48,269 bases of DNA. Source: an uncultured Eubacteriales bacterium. GTDB taxonomy: Bacteria > Bacillota > Clostridia > Peptostreptococcales > Anaerovoracaceae. The notes under the pieces were generated by a model. The model searched no databases and had not been told where the DNA came from. It saw only the letters and a list, made by a program, of their open reading frames with translations. Location of the stretch: NCBI GenBank assembly GCA_902778565.1, contig CACYYH010000002.1, positions 69,659 to 117,927 of the forward strand, read 5' to 3'. Positions 9,730-17,129 of the stretch are shown piece after piece. How positions within the stretch are numbered: the stretch's first letter is position 1; each line of letters begins with the position of its first letter. Position numbers and translations under genes: made by a program.

Positions 9730-10128
9730 ATGATCTCTACTAGAGGAAGATACGCGCTTCGCGTCATGATAGATCTGGCAGAACACAAGGATCAGGGCTA
9801 TGTACCCCTCAAAGACATAGCTGAGCGCCAGCAGATCTCCAAAAAATATCTGGAGATCATAGTCCGCGACCTGGTCTCTTCAGGGATGATCTCCGGAGTA
9901 AGCGGCAAGCGCGGCGGTTACAAGCTGGAGCGCGACCCTGATGATTACGCAGTCGGTGAGATAATCGAAACGATGGAAGGCACGCTGTCTCCTGTGGCCT
10001 GTCTGGCCTGCGAGGTGAATGAGTGTCCGAGGCAGGATGACTGCCAGACTCTGCCTCTTTGGTCTGAGTATGACACTATGGTGCATGATTTCTTCTATGG
10101 AAAGAAGCTGAGTTCACTGATAAAATAA
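9730..10128 (+). CDS. iscR: Rrf2/IscR-family regulator with cluster-binding cysteines
   Basis: 132 residues. The N-terminal winged helix starts ISTRGRYALRVMIDLA, with recognition region around QISKKYLEIIVRDL and the wing GVSGKRGGYKL. Cys91, Cys94, Cys99 and Cys105 form a cluster in the region where IscR holds its [2Fe-2S]; spacing differs slightly from E. coli IscR. The gene faces nifSU, so it very likely represses Fe-S assembly when clusters are plentiful and senses them through these cysteines. AAGGAGG precedes the ATG, and a terminator follows, so it is monocistronic. Confidence 0.85.
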   Translation: MISTRGRYALRVMIDLAEHKDQGYVPLKDIAERQQISKKYLEIIVRDLVSSGMISGVSGKRGGYKLERDPDDYAVGEIIETMEGTLSPVACLACEVNECPRQDDCQTLPLWSEYDTMVHDFFYGKKLSSLIK

Positions 10129-10144
10129 CCTATTATATATAAAG

Positions 10145-10166
10145 ACCGCCCGAGGGGCGGTTTTTT
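10145..10166 (+). terminator. Terminator after iscR
   Basis: ACCGCCC (10145-10151) pairs with GGGCGGT (10155-10161) around GAG, followed by a T-run. Confidence 0.9.
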
Positions 10167-10224
10167 ATTTTTTACAAAAAAACAGCAAAACAATAAAATA
10201 CAACAGCAACAATATTTATAGATT

Positions 10225-10250
10225 TACCTACTGGGTTAGTATATAATAGA
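10225..10250 (+). promoter_or_regulatory. Operator 3 at the promoter of the MtaA-like gene
   Basis: CCTACT (10227-10232) and AATAGA (10245-10250), 12 bases apart, match the iscR operator arms CCTATT/AATAGG with one change in each. The -10 box TATAAT (10242-10247) sits in the same register relative to the right arm as at iscR. An inner TACT/AGTA pair is also present. The -35 box is weak. This suggests the next gene belongs to the same regulon. Confidence 0.5.
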
Positions 10251-10305
10251 GGCGATGAAAGTTTTTTTATACTTTTTTGTTATTTTTGTCATCAGGAGGA
10301 AGATT

Positions 10306-11334
10306 ATGAACCATAAAGAAAGAATCGACGCTGTGATGAATCATCAGCCCGTGGACAGAACACCCTTTGCACTTGTAGACGGCGGCGCCTGGGTATCCAA
10401 GCATGAAAATTTATCATATCGCGAACTCTATCACCTGCCCGATGGCGGTGCTTCAATAATCGTTAAGCATATGGAAGAATTCGATACCGACCTTATCAGC
10501 GGCGTAAACGGAGCTTTTACCGCTCCCCTTAACGCTTTCGGCTGTTCCATCGATATCGACCATCCGGGCAACCCTGTAAACACCAAAGAATACATGACTG
10601 ACATAGTTGAAGACCTGAAGGCTTTGGACAAATCCAAGATCCGCGAGACCCTTCTTGCAAACGACTACTTCCAGTGCATGCTGAACCAGTGCGAGAACAT
10701 CAAAAAACTCGCCGGCGACGATAAATACCTCATCGTGGATATCGCCGGACCTTTCACCAACGCCTGCGTAATGCGCGGAACTGCAGAATACATGATGGAC
10801 CTCATCAGAAACAAAGAAGCGGCGGCAGAGCTTCTGGATTTCGGAACAGAGGTCTGCGTAACAGTAATGAACCTTCTCATCGAAAAAGGCGCTGACATCG
10901 CCTTCATCGCAGAGCCTTGCTCAGCCGGTACCATGATCAGCCCTAAGATGTTTAAGAGCCTGGTTCTCCCTAAACTCGTAGAAGTTAAGGAAAGAACCAA
11001 CTTCAAGTATTATATCTGCCATGTATGCGGAGGATCCGGCAAGCGCGTAGCTCCCCTTATGGAAGCCGGCTTCAATGCCTTCTCCTGCGACTATGCAGTA
11101 GATCTTGAGCAGGCTCTTCAGGATGCCGACGGCAAGATGGTCATCTACGGAAACATCAATCCTGCAGGCGCTCTTCTCTTCGATACACCGGAGGATGTTT
11201 ATGCTGAAGCTGCAGAAAGGATCAAAACCGCCGCAGGCAGAGGCTATATCATGGCTCCCGGCTGCGACATGGTATGCGACGCTCCTTTCGAGAACGTCAT
11301 GGCAATGCCGAAAGCATGCAAGGATCTGGCGTAA
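10306..11334 (+). CDS. MtaA/CmuA-like corrinoid methyltransferase (UroD superfamily)
   Basis: 342 residues from ATG 10306, chosen because AGGAGGAAG lies just upstream at 10294-10302; the frame extends upstream to 10255 but that part codes an implausible phenylalanine/valine-rich stretch. The uroporphyrinogen-decarboxylase fold is recognisable from MNHQPVDRTPFALVDGG. Zinc-ligand residues of methylcobamide methyltransferases are present: His239 and Cys241 in CHVCGGSG, and Cys320 in APGCDM. True heme decarboxylases lack these. Relatives move a methyl group from a corrinoid protein to coenzyme M; clostridia lack coenzyme M, so the acceptor here is unknown, possibly tetrahydrofolate. No corrinoid protein or substrate methyltransferase is adjacent, which is unusual. 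Confidence 0.8.
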   Translation: MNHKERIDAVMNHQPVDRTPFALVDGGAWVSKHENLSYRELYHLPDGGASIIVKHMEEFDTDLISGVNGAFTAPLNAFGCSIDIDHPGNPVNTKEYMTDIVEDLKALDKSKIRETLLANDYFQCMLNQCENIKKLAGDDKYLIVDIAGPFTNACVMRGTAEYMMDLIRNKEAAAELLDFGTEVCVTVMNLLIEKGADIAFIAEPCSAGTMISPKMFKSLVLPKLVEVKERTNFKYYICHVCGGSGKRVAPLMEAGFNAFSCDYAVDLEQALQDADGKMVIYGNINPAGALLFDTPEDVYAEAAERIKTAAGRGYIMAPGCDMVCDAPFENVMAMPKACKDLA

Positions 11335-11373
11335 TAAATACTTAGATGTAGCATGATCCACTCTCTATAAAAA

Positions 11374-11409
11374 AGGAGCTGTGCCCTGAAAGGGACGCAG
11401 CTCCTTTTT
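11374..11409. terminator. Bidirectional terminator
   Basis: GGAGCTG (11375-11381) pairs with CAGCTCC (11398-11404) within a longer imperfect stem, with A-run before and TTTTT after. It separates two convergent genes. Confidence 0.85.
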
Positions 11410-11417
11410 ACATTCTA

Positions 11418-12689
11418 TTAAAAATCGTTATTGCTGAAGGGCCTTTGCTTGTGATACAGCAACATGTCCAGCGTGTCGGTATATTCCGGCTTATCAGTCT
11501 CCATGACGCCCAGACGTATCAGTGCCCCTATATGTGCGGAACCCATGAGGATCGATGACAGGTCACCCTTCATGCATCTTAAGGTCACGTCCGGTGTTTC
11601 GTCAGCCTTAGCGACTGACCAAGCAGATGAATTGCCATCAGGGTCCTTGGCGAATCTGATCATCAGTCTGCCCTCTTCATCAGCCATCTCATCGTGGTAT
11701 TCAAAGGTGGTTGTAAGCTCAAGCGGAGGAAAACTGCGGTAAGAAGTCTCTCTCACGAAGGCCTCCGGATCCATGACTTTGTACATATTGCAAATAGCTG
11801 ATACGTTTGTCTGAAGGTATCCGTTAGGTATATAGTAGCCTGATACATGGGCGGGATCGGTAAAGAGATGGTAGAAATCCTCTTCGCCGGAGCGGATCAC
11901 TATGTTCTGTGCAAGATCCGCCTGGTTCCTGAAGAAGCCCAGAAGCTTTCTCAGAGTCTCTCCGTCGAAATATACCAGTTCATCTATCACGATGCGGTTC
12001 AGCGTGTAGTTGGTGTCGCTGGCGTTTTCAAAGCGATAAGCAGCATAGCCTGTGAGCTCGCCGTCCTTGAAGCAGCCCATCCTCTGTGTGGCTGTGTCGG
12101 CTTCCATCAGCCTCTTTTCTTCGCTGAACTTCTTCAGCATTCCATGGTTCATTTCGCAGAATCTGTCGTTCACTGCGAAGACTTCCCCTATCTCGTCCGG
12201 AGAAAGCGGCCTCAGCCCGCTGAGGTCATCCCACTTCGGAAGGTTGACCGTGGGCAGATGATATTCGTCCATCCTGGAGCCCAGGCCGTAGCCCATTTTG
12301 CGATAGAAGTCCATCCTGAATGGAAGCAGCGGGCATACGAGGGCGCCGTGTTCCACAGCGTATTTCTCGTAGAAGCGCACCATCTCCAGAGCGATGCCCT
12401 GCTTCTTATGAAGCGGATGCACTCCAAGAGCCATAAGACCTACAGCCTTATGCATCCTGCCAAAAAGATTCATCTGAAAGCTCACCAGTTTCATGGTGGC
12501 CACAAGTTTTCCATCCTCGAAGCAGCCATAGAAGTCCACGTCGTCATCCAGTTCCATGTCCCGGATGTTTTTTGCTTCATATTTTTTGTAGCAGTCTTCG
12601 TCCAGGTCTTTGAAAGCCGGATAGGCGTTCAGATATATATACATGTATTCGTCCATGATCTCAGGACCGATTTTTTTTATCTCTCTCAT
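11418..12689 (-). CDS. GNAT N-acetyltransferase, Eis-like
   Basis: 423 residues from ATG 12689, chosen for the GTGAGGA site before it; an upstream in-frame TTG at 12719 is less likely. Domain order matches the Eis/YkkB-type family. An N-terminal GNAT domain carries the acetyl-CoA loop region VHPLHKKQGIALEMV, then a second GNAT-like domain follows, and the last ~100 residues form an SCP2-like sterol-carrier domain ending in a free C-terminus that helps catalysis in Eis. Such enzymes acetylate amines, including aminoglycosides in some cases; the substrate here cannot be told. Monocistronic. Confidence 0.82.
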   Translation of the reverse strand: MREIKKIGPEIMDEYMYIYLNAYPAFKDLDEDCYKKYEAKNIRDMELDDDVDFYGCFEDGKLVATMKLVSFQMNLFGRMHKAVGLMALGVHPLHKKQGIALEMVRFYEKYAVEHGALVCPLLPFRMDFYRKMGYGLGSRMDEYHLPTVNLPKWDDLSGLRPLSPDEIGEVFAVNDRFCEMNHGMLKKFSEEKRLMEADTATQRMGCFKDGELTGYAAYRFENASDTNYTLNRIVIDELVYFDGETLRKLLGFFRNQADLAQNIVIRSGEEDFYHLFTDPAHVSGYYIPNGYLQTNVSAICNMYKVMDPEAFVRETSYRSFPPLELTTTFEYHDEMADEEGRLMIRFAKDPDGNSSAWSVAKADETPDVTLRCMKGDLSSILMGSAHIGALIRLGVMETDKPEYTDTLDMLLYHKQRPFSNNDF

Positions 12690-12783
12690 GTCTTTATCCT
12701 CACTTAAGTTCTTTGACAACTTAAATATATATCCTGCAGGCAGGCAGTGTCAACAGCGAACCCTTCTTCCAAAAAACAACAAA

Positions 12784-12804
12784 GCCCCCGGACGTCCGGA
12801 GGCC
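12784..12804 (-). terminator. Hairpin after nhaC
   Basis: GCCcCCGGAC / GTCCGGaGGC, an almost perfect stem centred on a self-complementary ACGT, followed on the minus strand by TTTGTTGTTTTTT. It ends the nhaC transcript. Confidence 0.75.
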
Positions 12805-12848
12805 TTGTCTTATCTCTCACATTATAAAGGTTTGATCATTCAAAATTA

Positions 12849-14369
12849 TTATTTGAAATCAGGATATTCACCTGAAGCACGGCGCTCAGCGAGAGCAGCC
12901 ATAGCGATTTCATGAGCTTCATCAGGAGCGCCTGCGGGGCCTTTGCCCTTAACGAGTCTCTTGAAGAGGTTTGTTCTGGAACCGTCTGCATAGATGATGT
13001 TTCCGCCATAGGAGGTGGTGATCAGTGCGTAGATAGGGTTCAGAATGTTCATGAATACGAAAGGCAGATAGCTGAGTGTGGGAACTCCGAGTACTCCTGA
13101 GTGATATGCACCGCAGGATGACCAGGGAACCAGAGGGCTCCAAAGTGTACCGCAGTCTTCAAGAGTTCTGGAAAGCATGTTTCTGCCAAGTCCCATCTGG
13201 TCGAACTTATCCTTGTACATTGAAGCAGGGATGATCAGTCCGAGATACTGGTCGCACATGGTGGTGATACAGAATGCTCCGGTGATCATGGTTACTGCTA
13301 CAAGCTGGAAAGGTGTCTTAACCTTCTTGATGAGTGCGCCGAGTAAGGACTCAACAGCTCCGATGGTCTGAAGGATTCCGCCGAAACCAACGGCAACGAT
13401 AACCAGGTTGTTTGTCCAAAGCATGGAGTCCATGCCGCCTCTGTTCATCAGTTTGTCAGCAAGTTCGTTTCCTGTCTCAGCCTCATATCCATAGTGGGTA
13501 AGAGTGATGCAGTCAGAGAAGTTTGCACCCTGGAAGATAACTGCGAAGATGCAGCCGATGGCTGACAGAAGCAGAACAGCAGGAAGTGCGGGAACTTTGA
13601 GAACTGCTACTACTATGATAAGGATCATAGGGATAAGAAGCAGAACGCTCATGTGATCATAGTGAGCTACGATAGCATCGCAAAGGTCGTTAGCGATGGT
13701 AGCATCGTAGTTAGCGGATCCCTTTACGCCGAGGATACCATAGAGAACGATGGCGATAACGAGTGAAGGGAATGTGGTGGTAACCATAGCTCCTACGTGG
13801 TCAAAGAGACCGGTCTGAGCAGAACCTGCAGCCAGGTTGGTGGAGTCGGAGAGCGGTGAGAACTTGTCTCCGCAGCAAGCTCCGGAAAGAACCATACCTG
13901 CGATAAGTGCGGGGTTGAATCCCATGGTTGTTCCGATGGTCATGAATGCGATACCCAGTGTAGCGGATACTGTCCATGCGGAACCAAGAGCGATACCTAC
14001 GATTGCGCAAAGTGCACAAGCAAGAGGCAGGAAAGCCTTAGGTGAGATCAGCTTCAGTCCGTAGAATACTACAGCGGGGATAGTACCGGAACCTTCGAAA
14101 GCTCCGATAAGGCATCCTACGCAAAGGATGATGATGATTGCTTCCAGAGACTGGCTTACAGCGTCAAGAGCGCCGGCAAGCATCTCTTTGTAAGTGTAGC
14201 CGTATACCTTACCTACGATCATGGCAACAGCACATGCGATAAGTACGGGAATGTGAGGGTCCTGACCCCAGCCGACTACGTAGTTGGTGATCATGATCGC
14301 GAGAAGCACGATTACAGGAATAAGTCCTGCGATCTTGCTGGGCAATCTGTGAGTTGTCTGTTCTGACAT
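12849..14369 (-). CDS. nhaC: NhaC-family Na+/H+ antiporter
   Basis: 506 residues with about eleven hydrophobic segments. The family signature GDKFSPLSDSTNLAAG is present near the middle, next to a GACC pair. NhaC-family carriers exchange protons for sodium, and some members (MleN) swap an organic acid such as malate for lactate; the substrate here is not certain. AAAGGAGGACATTCTAA precedes the ATG. It has its own promoter just beyond the stop of the LysO-like gene and a terminator, so it is a single-gene unit. A decayed relative lies at 24.2-24.4 kb. Confidence 0.88.
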   Translation of the reverse strand: MSEQTTHRLPSKIAGLIPVIVLLAIMITNYVVGWGQDPHIPVLIACAVAMIVGKVYGYTYKEMLAGALDAVSQSLEAIIIILCVGCLIGAFEGSGTIPAVVFYGLKLISPKAFLPLACALCAIVGIALGSAWTVSATLGIAFMTIGTTMGFNPALIAGMVLSGACCGDKFSPLSDSTNLAAGSAQTGLFDHVGAMVTTTFPSLVIAIVLYGILGVKGSANYDATIANDLCDAIVAHYDHMSVLLLIPMILIIVVAVLKVPALPAVLLLSAIGCIFAVIFQGANFSDCITLTHYGYEAETGNELADKLMNRGGMDSMLWTNNLVIVAVGFGGILQTIGAVESLLGALIKKVKTPFQLVAVTMITGAFCITTMCDQYLGLIIPASMYKDKFDQMGLGRNMLSRTLEDCGTLWSPLVPWSSCGAYHSGVLGVPTLSYLPFVFMNILNPIYALITTSYGGNIIYADGSRTNLFKRLVKGKGPAGAPDEAHEIAMAALAERRASGEYPDFK

Positions 14370-14468
14370 TTAGAATGTCCTCCTTTCAGAACGATGAATA
14401 AATGAATGATATATATTGTAACTATTTACAAACAAATTAATAAATCTGTCAAAGCGCACAGCGTTTAG

Positions 14469-14497
14469 ATATTATCAAAAAACAGACAGATTGTCAA
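14469..14497 (-). promoter_or_regulatory. nhaC promoter
   Basis: On the minus strand TTGACA (14492-14497) and TAATAT (14469-14474) have a 17-base spacer. A second TTGACA at 14447-14452 with TAAATA 18 bases on may add a start site. Confidence 0.7.
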
Positions 14498-14513
14498 TGA
14501 ATATTAACGCTTA

Positions 14514-15476
14514 TTATTCTATTATTATAGGAACAAGCACCGTTACCGCCATCGAACAGATAATACCGGATATAAGCGACATAATGGCGACTTCTCCATT
14601 TGTATACTTTTTTACCGCCGGCAGACAGCAGTCCATACCGGTGGATCCCGGAAGCGAAGCTGCTTCGAAGTATCCTATCCTTTGAGCTACGACCGGTATC
14701 AGCAGCATGGACAGCACTTCCCTGAATATATTATGAAGGAAGCTCACTGCAGACGCTGTGGCATGACCTGCATTCAGAATTATGGCAGGTGCCATACCGT
14801 ACCAGCCCATTCCCATGAACACCGCCAGCGATTCCTTTATTGAGAGCGGTCCGTAAACACCGTAGGCCAGGCCCATTACCGCAGTTCCGGACATAATGGC
14901 TATCGGAAGCCCCAGCACGCGGAATCCTATGGACCGGATCTTTCCGAAGATGTTTCCTTCAATACCGAGTCCGTATCCCACTCCCGCAAGAAGTATGCAA
15001 AGGCAGATATCTATCATGGTTCCGGCATCTTCCTGAAACTCATCCGGATCCACTATCATCTCAGGTACGATAAAATGCCCACAGGCCATTCCTACAGCGA
15101 CCAGAGAAAATATGATCACCGTCGACTTAAGGCTGTTCAAACCTGTGCCTTCTTCAGCAGTCTCCACATCAGATCTGATGTGCTTAGCCCCAAGACCATG
15201 CCTGTCGAGCATCAGGAAGGTCCTGACAAGGAAAGCCATCCCTATACTTCCGAAAAAAGCAAGAAATGTGGTAGCCAAAGCCTGTAATCCAACGCTGCCC
15301 AATCTGGATACAACTTCTTCATTGGCCCCTATCCTCATTCCCATAATGAAGACCAGCGTATAAAGGGCCATATCCGAGAAAGTCTGGACCGGTTTTCCAT
15401 AGTCTCCTTTTACGACCTTATCCGACAGGATGTAAAAGGCCGCCATGATAACCATGTATTTCAGCATTGAAAGCAC
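14514..15476 (-). CDS. LysO-family exporter (DUF340) under cobalamin riboswitch
   Basis: 320 residues, about eight to nine hydrophobic segments. It resembles E. coli LysO (YbjE), the lysine exporter. The N-terminal half has FIMGMRIGANEEVVSRLGSVG, and the C-terminal half has FREVLSMLLIPVVAQRIG and a GSTGMDCCLPAV stretch matching the LysO core. The start is GTG 15476, ten bases after AGGAGG; an in-frame ATG at 15467 is further away. The only promoter lies ahead of a cobalamin riboswitch and its terminator, so the gene should be expressed when B12 is scarce. Lysine as substrate is inferred from the family; the riboswitch hints at another, or at a link with B12-dependent lysine fermentation. Confidence 0.78.
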   Translation of the reverse strand: MLSMLKYMVIMAAFYILSDKVVKGDYGKPVQTFSDMALYTLVFIMGMRIGANEEVVSRLGSVGLQALATTFLAFFGSIGMAFLVRTFLMLDRHGLGAKHIRSDVETAEEGTGLNSLKSTVIIFSLVAVGMACGHFIVPEMIVDPDEFQEDAGTMIDICLCILLAGVGYGLGIEGNIFGKIRSIGFRVLGLPIAIMSGTAVMGLAYGVYGPLSIKESLAVFMGMGWYGMAPAIILNAGHATASAVSFLHNIFREVLSMLLIPVVAQRIGYFEAASLPGSTGMDCCLPAVKKYTNGEVAIMSLISGIICSMAVTVLVPIIIE

Positions 15477-15496
15477 TGAGTGATGACCTCCTGATT

Positions 15497-15529
15497 AAAA
15501 AACTTCTGTACGATCCGATCATACAGAAG
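15497..15529 (-). terminator. Riboswitch-controlled terminator before the LysO-like gene
   Basis: On the minus strand CTTCTGTA (15522-15529) pairs with TACAGAAG (15503-15510), followed by TTTTTTAAT. It sits between the riboswitch and the GTG start and is the likely off-state expression platform. Confidence 0.85.
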
Positions 15530-15619
15530 CCATGTTCTTCACTCAGGCAGGGAAATCAAATAATCCTCAGCCGAAAATCACAGTTTTCATATACACCGTA
15601 TGAAAGATCCATCAAAAGA

Positions 15620-15770
15620 CAAGCAGTTCTCCTGACTTAAGTTCACAGCGTGCGGCGCCTTCCCAAGGTTTACTCAGTGACATTATGCCGCCCGCTCCCT
15701 ATTACAGTGACGGGATCGTACCGGATTCACACCGGTTTCTCTTTTCATCCGCGTTAAGCGGAACTTGTCT
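15620..15770 (-). promoter_or_regulatory. Cobalamin riboswitch (1)
   Basis: Read on the minus strand the element holds the conserved pieces of the B12 class in order: AAACCGGTGTGAATCCGGTA, then GATCCCGTCACTGT, GTCACTG, a GGGAAGGCG core, and AAGTCAGGAGAACTGC at the 3' end (15621-15639). It lies between a strong promoter and a terminator ahead of the LysO-like gene. It therefore predicts repression of that exporter by a cobalamin. Confidence 0.92.
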
Positions 15771-15800
15771 CTTCGTGTTATTAATATGTATTCTTGTTAA

Positions 15801-15829
15801 ATTATAATCGATGCCAGCGACTTTTTCAA
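15801..15829 (-). promoter_or_regulatory. Promoter of riboswitch 1 and the LysO-like gene
   Basis: On the minus strand TTGAAA (15824-15829) and TATAAT (15801-15806) with a 17-base spacer. Confidence 0.75.
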
Positions 15830-15890
15830 GATATACTATAATGCTATTTGAGTTTATCGGATTGCTCTAAAGCGATAAAGCAAGTAATAA

Positions 15891-15919
15891 TTGATTTTCA
15901 CTAAGCTGCGGATTATAAT
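15891..15919 (+). promoter_or_regulatory. Promoter of the M20/PLP operon
   Basis: TTGATT (15891-15896) and TATAAT (15914-15919) with a 17-base spacer, about 50 bases before the ATG at 15967. Upstream, GCGATAAAGC and its flanks are repetitive and could bind a regulator. Confidence 0.7.
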
Positions 15920-15966
15920 TATACCATCTTAATTATGATATGAACGGACTTGAACAGGAGACTTAA

Positions 15967-17112
15967 ATGAAGGTTTTATCTGATAAAATGCGTGAGTGGC
16001 GGCATCATCTGCACAGTAACCCCGAGCTTTCATCCAACGAGTTCGAGACCGCAGCTTTTATCGCAAAGGAACTCCGAGCCATGGGGATCGAAGTCGCTGA
16101 AGGCATCGGCGGCACCGGCGTTGTCGGTACTCTTAAATGCGGTGACAGTCCCCGCGTTATCGGACTCAGGGCGGAAATGGACGCCATCCCGGTGACAGAG
16201 CAGACTGACTGCGAATTCCGTTCCCTTAATGACGGCGCAATGCATGCATGCGGTCACGACGGGCATATGGCAGCGCTCCTGGGAGCTGCAGCCATGCTGT
16301 CTGAGAACCGCGATTTCAACGGAACCGTCAGATTCATATTCCAGCCGGACGAAGAGACCGGCCATGGCGCCATGAACATGCTTAACGACGGCTTCCTCGA
16401 AAGGTTCCCCGTGGATGAGATCTACGGCTTCCATAACATGCCCCTGCTTCCCGAAGGCCTTGTGGCCACCAGAAACGGCGGCATAATGGCATCGGAAGAT
16501 AACTTCACCATCACCATCAAAGGCGAAGGCGGACACGCAGCTCAGCCTCATAAGGCAAAGGATCCTCTGGTTACAGCCTCGGAGATCATTTTAGGGATCC
16601 AGAGCATAGTCTCAAGGAACATCGATCCCACAGCTTCATCCGTCATCTCCCTTACAGAGATATTTTCCGATGGAGCCCACAACGTGATACCTTCCACGGT
16701 GATCATCAAGGGCGATACCAGGAGCACGGATCCCTTATCCCAGAAAAAAGTTGAAAAGCGCATGCGTGAGATCTGTCAGAGCATCTGCGCCATGAACGAG
16801 TCTGACTGCGATTTTGAGTTCACATATGAATTCATTCCGACGGTAAATGACCCGGAATACGTCAGATACCTTGTAGCAGCAGCTGAGAAGATCGTGGGTC
16901 CTGAAAACGTGGATCCCAATACCCCTGCCCCTCTCACTTCCGAAGATTTCGGCAGATTCCTGAAGGCGATTCCCGGATGCTTTTTCTTCATCGGCACCGG
17001 CAAAAGCCCCGACGAACCGTCACTCCACAATCCGAAATACAGATTCAACGACAATATACTGGAAACGGCAGCTGATATATTCGTTCAGCTGGTCCGCGAC
17101 CGTCTTAAATAA
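15967..17112 (+). CDS. M20 amidohydrolase (N-acyl-amino-acid deacylase type)
   Basis: 381 residues, the usual length of the hippurate/IAA-amino-acid hydrolase group. The N-terminus REWRHHLHSNPELSSNEFETAAFI, the metal motif MHACGHDGH, and FQPDEETGHGA with the catalytic glutamates are present. Late SEDFGRF and a terminal HNPKYRFND complete the metal site. Such enzymes cleave an amide bond to free an amino acid from an acyl or aminoacyl partner. It is first in a two-gene operon with the PLP enzyme 17 bases downstream, suggesting that one feeds the other. The natural substrate is unknown. Confidence 0.88.
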   Translation: MKVLSDKMREWRHHLHSNPELSSNEFETAAFIAKELRAMGIEVAEGIGGTGVVGTLKCGDSPRVIGLRAEMDAIPVTEQTDCEFRSLNDGAMHACGHDGHMAALLGAAAMLSENRDFNGTVRFIFQPDEETGHGAMNMLNDGFLERFPVDEIYGFHNMPLLPEGLVATRNGGIMASEDNFTITIKGEGGHAAQPHKAKDPLVTASEIILGIQSIVSRNIDPTASSVISLTEIFSDGAHNVIPSTVIIKGDTRSTDPLSQKKVEKRMREICQSICAMNESDCDFEFTYEFIPTVNDPEYVRYLVAAAEKIVGPENVDPNTPAPLTSEDFGRFLKAIPGCFFFIGTGKSPDEPSLHNPKYRFNDNILETAADIFVQLVRDRLK

Positions 17113-17129
17113 CGAAAAAGGAGCTCGAC

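Noticed and set aside
11847-12707. Plus-strand frame of 286 codons opposite the acetyltransferase
   Set aside because: Antisense shadow with no ribosome binding site or recognisable domain.
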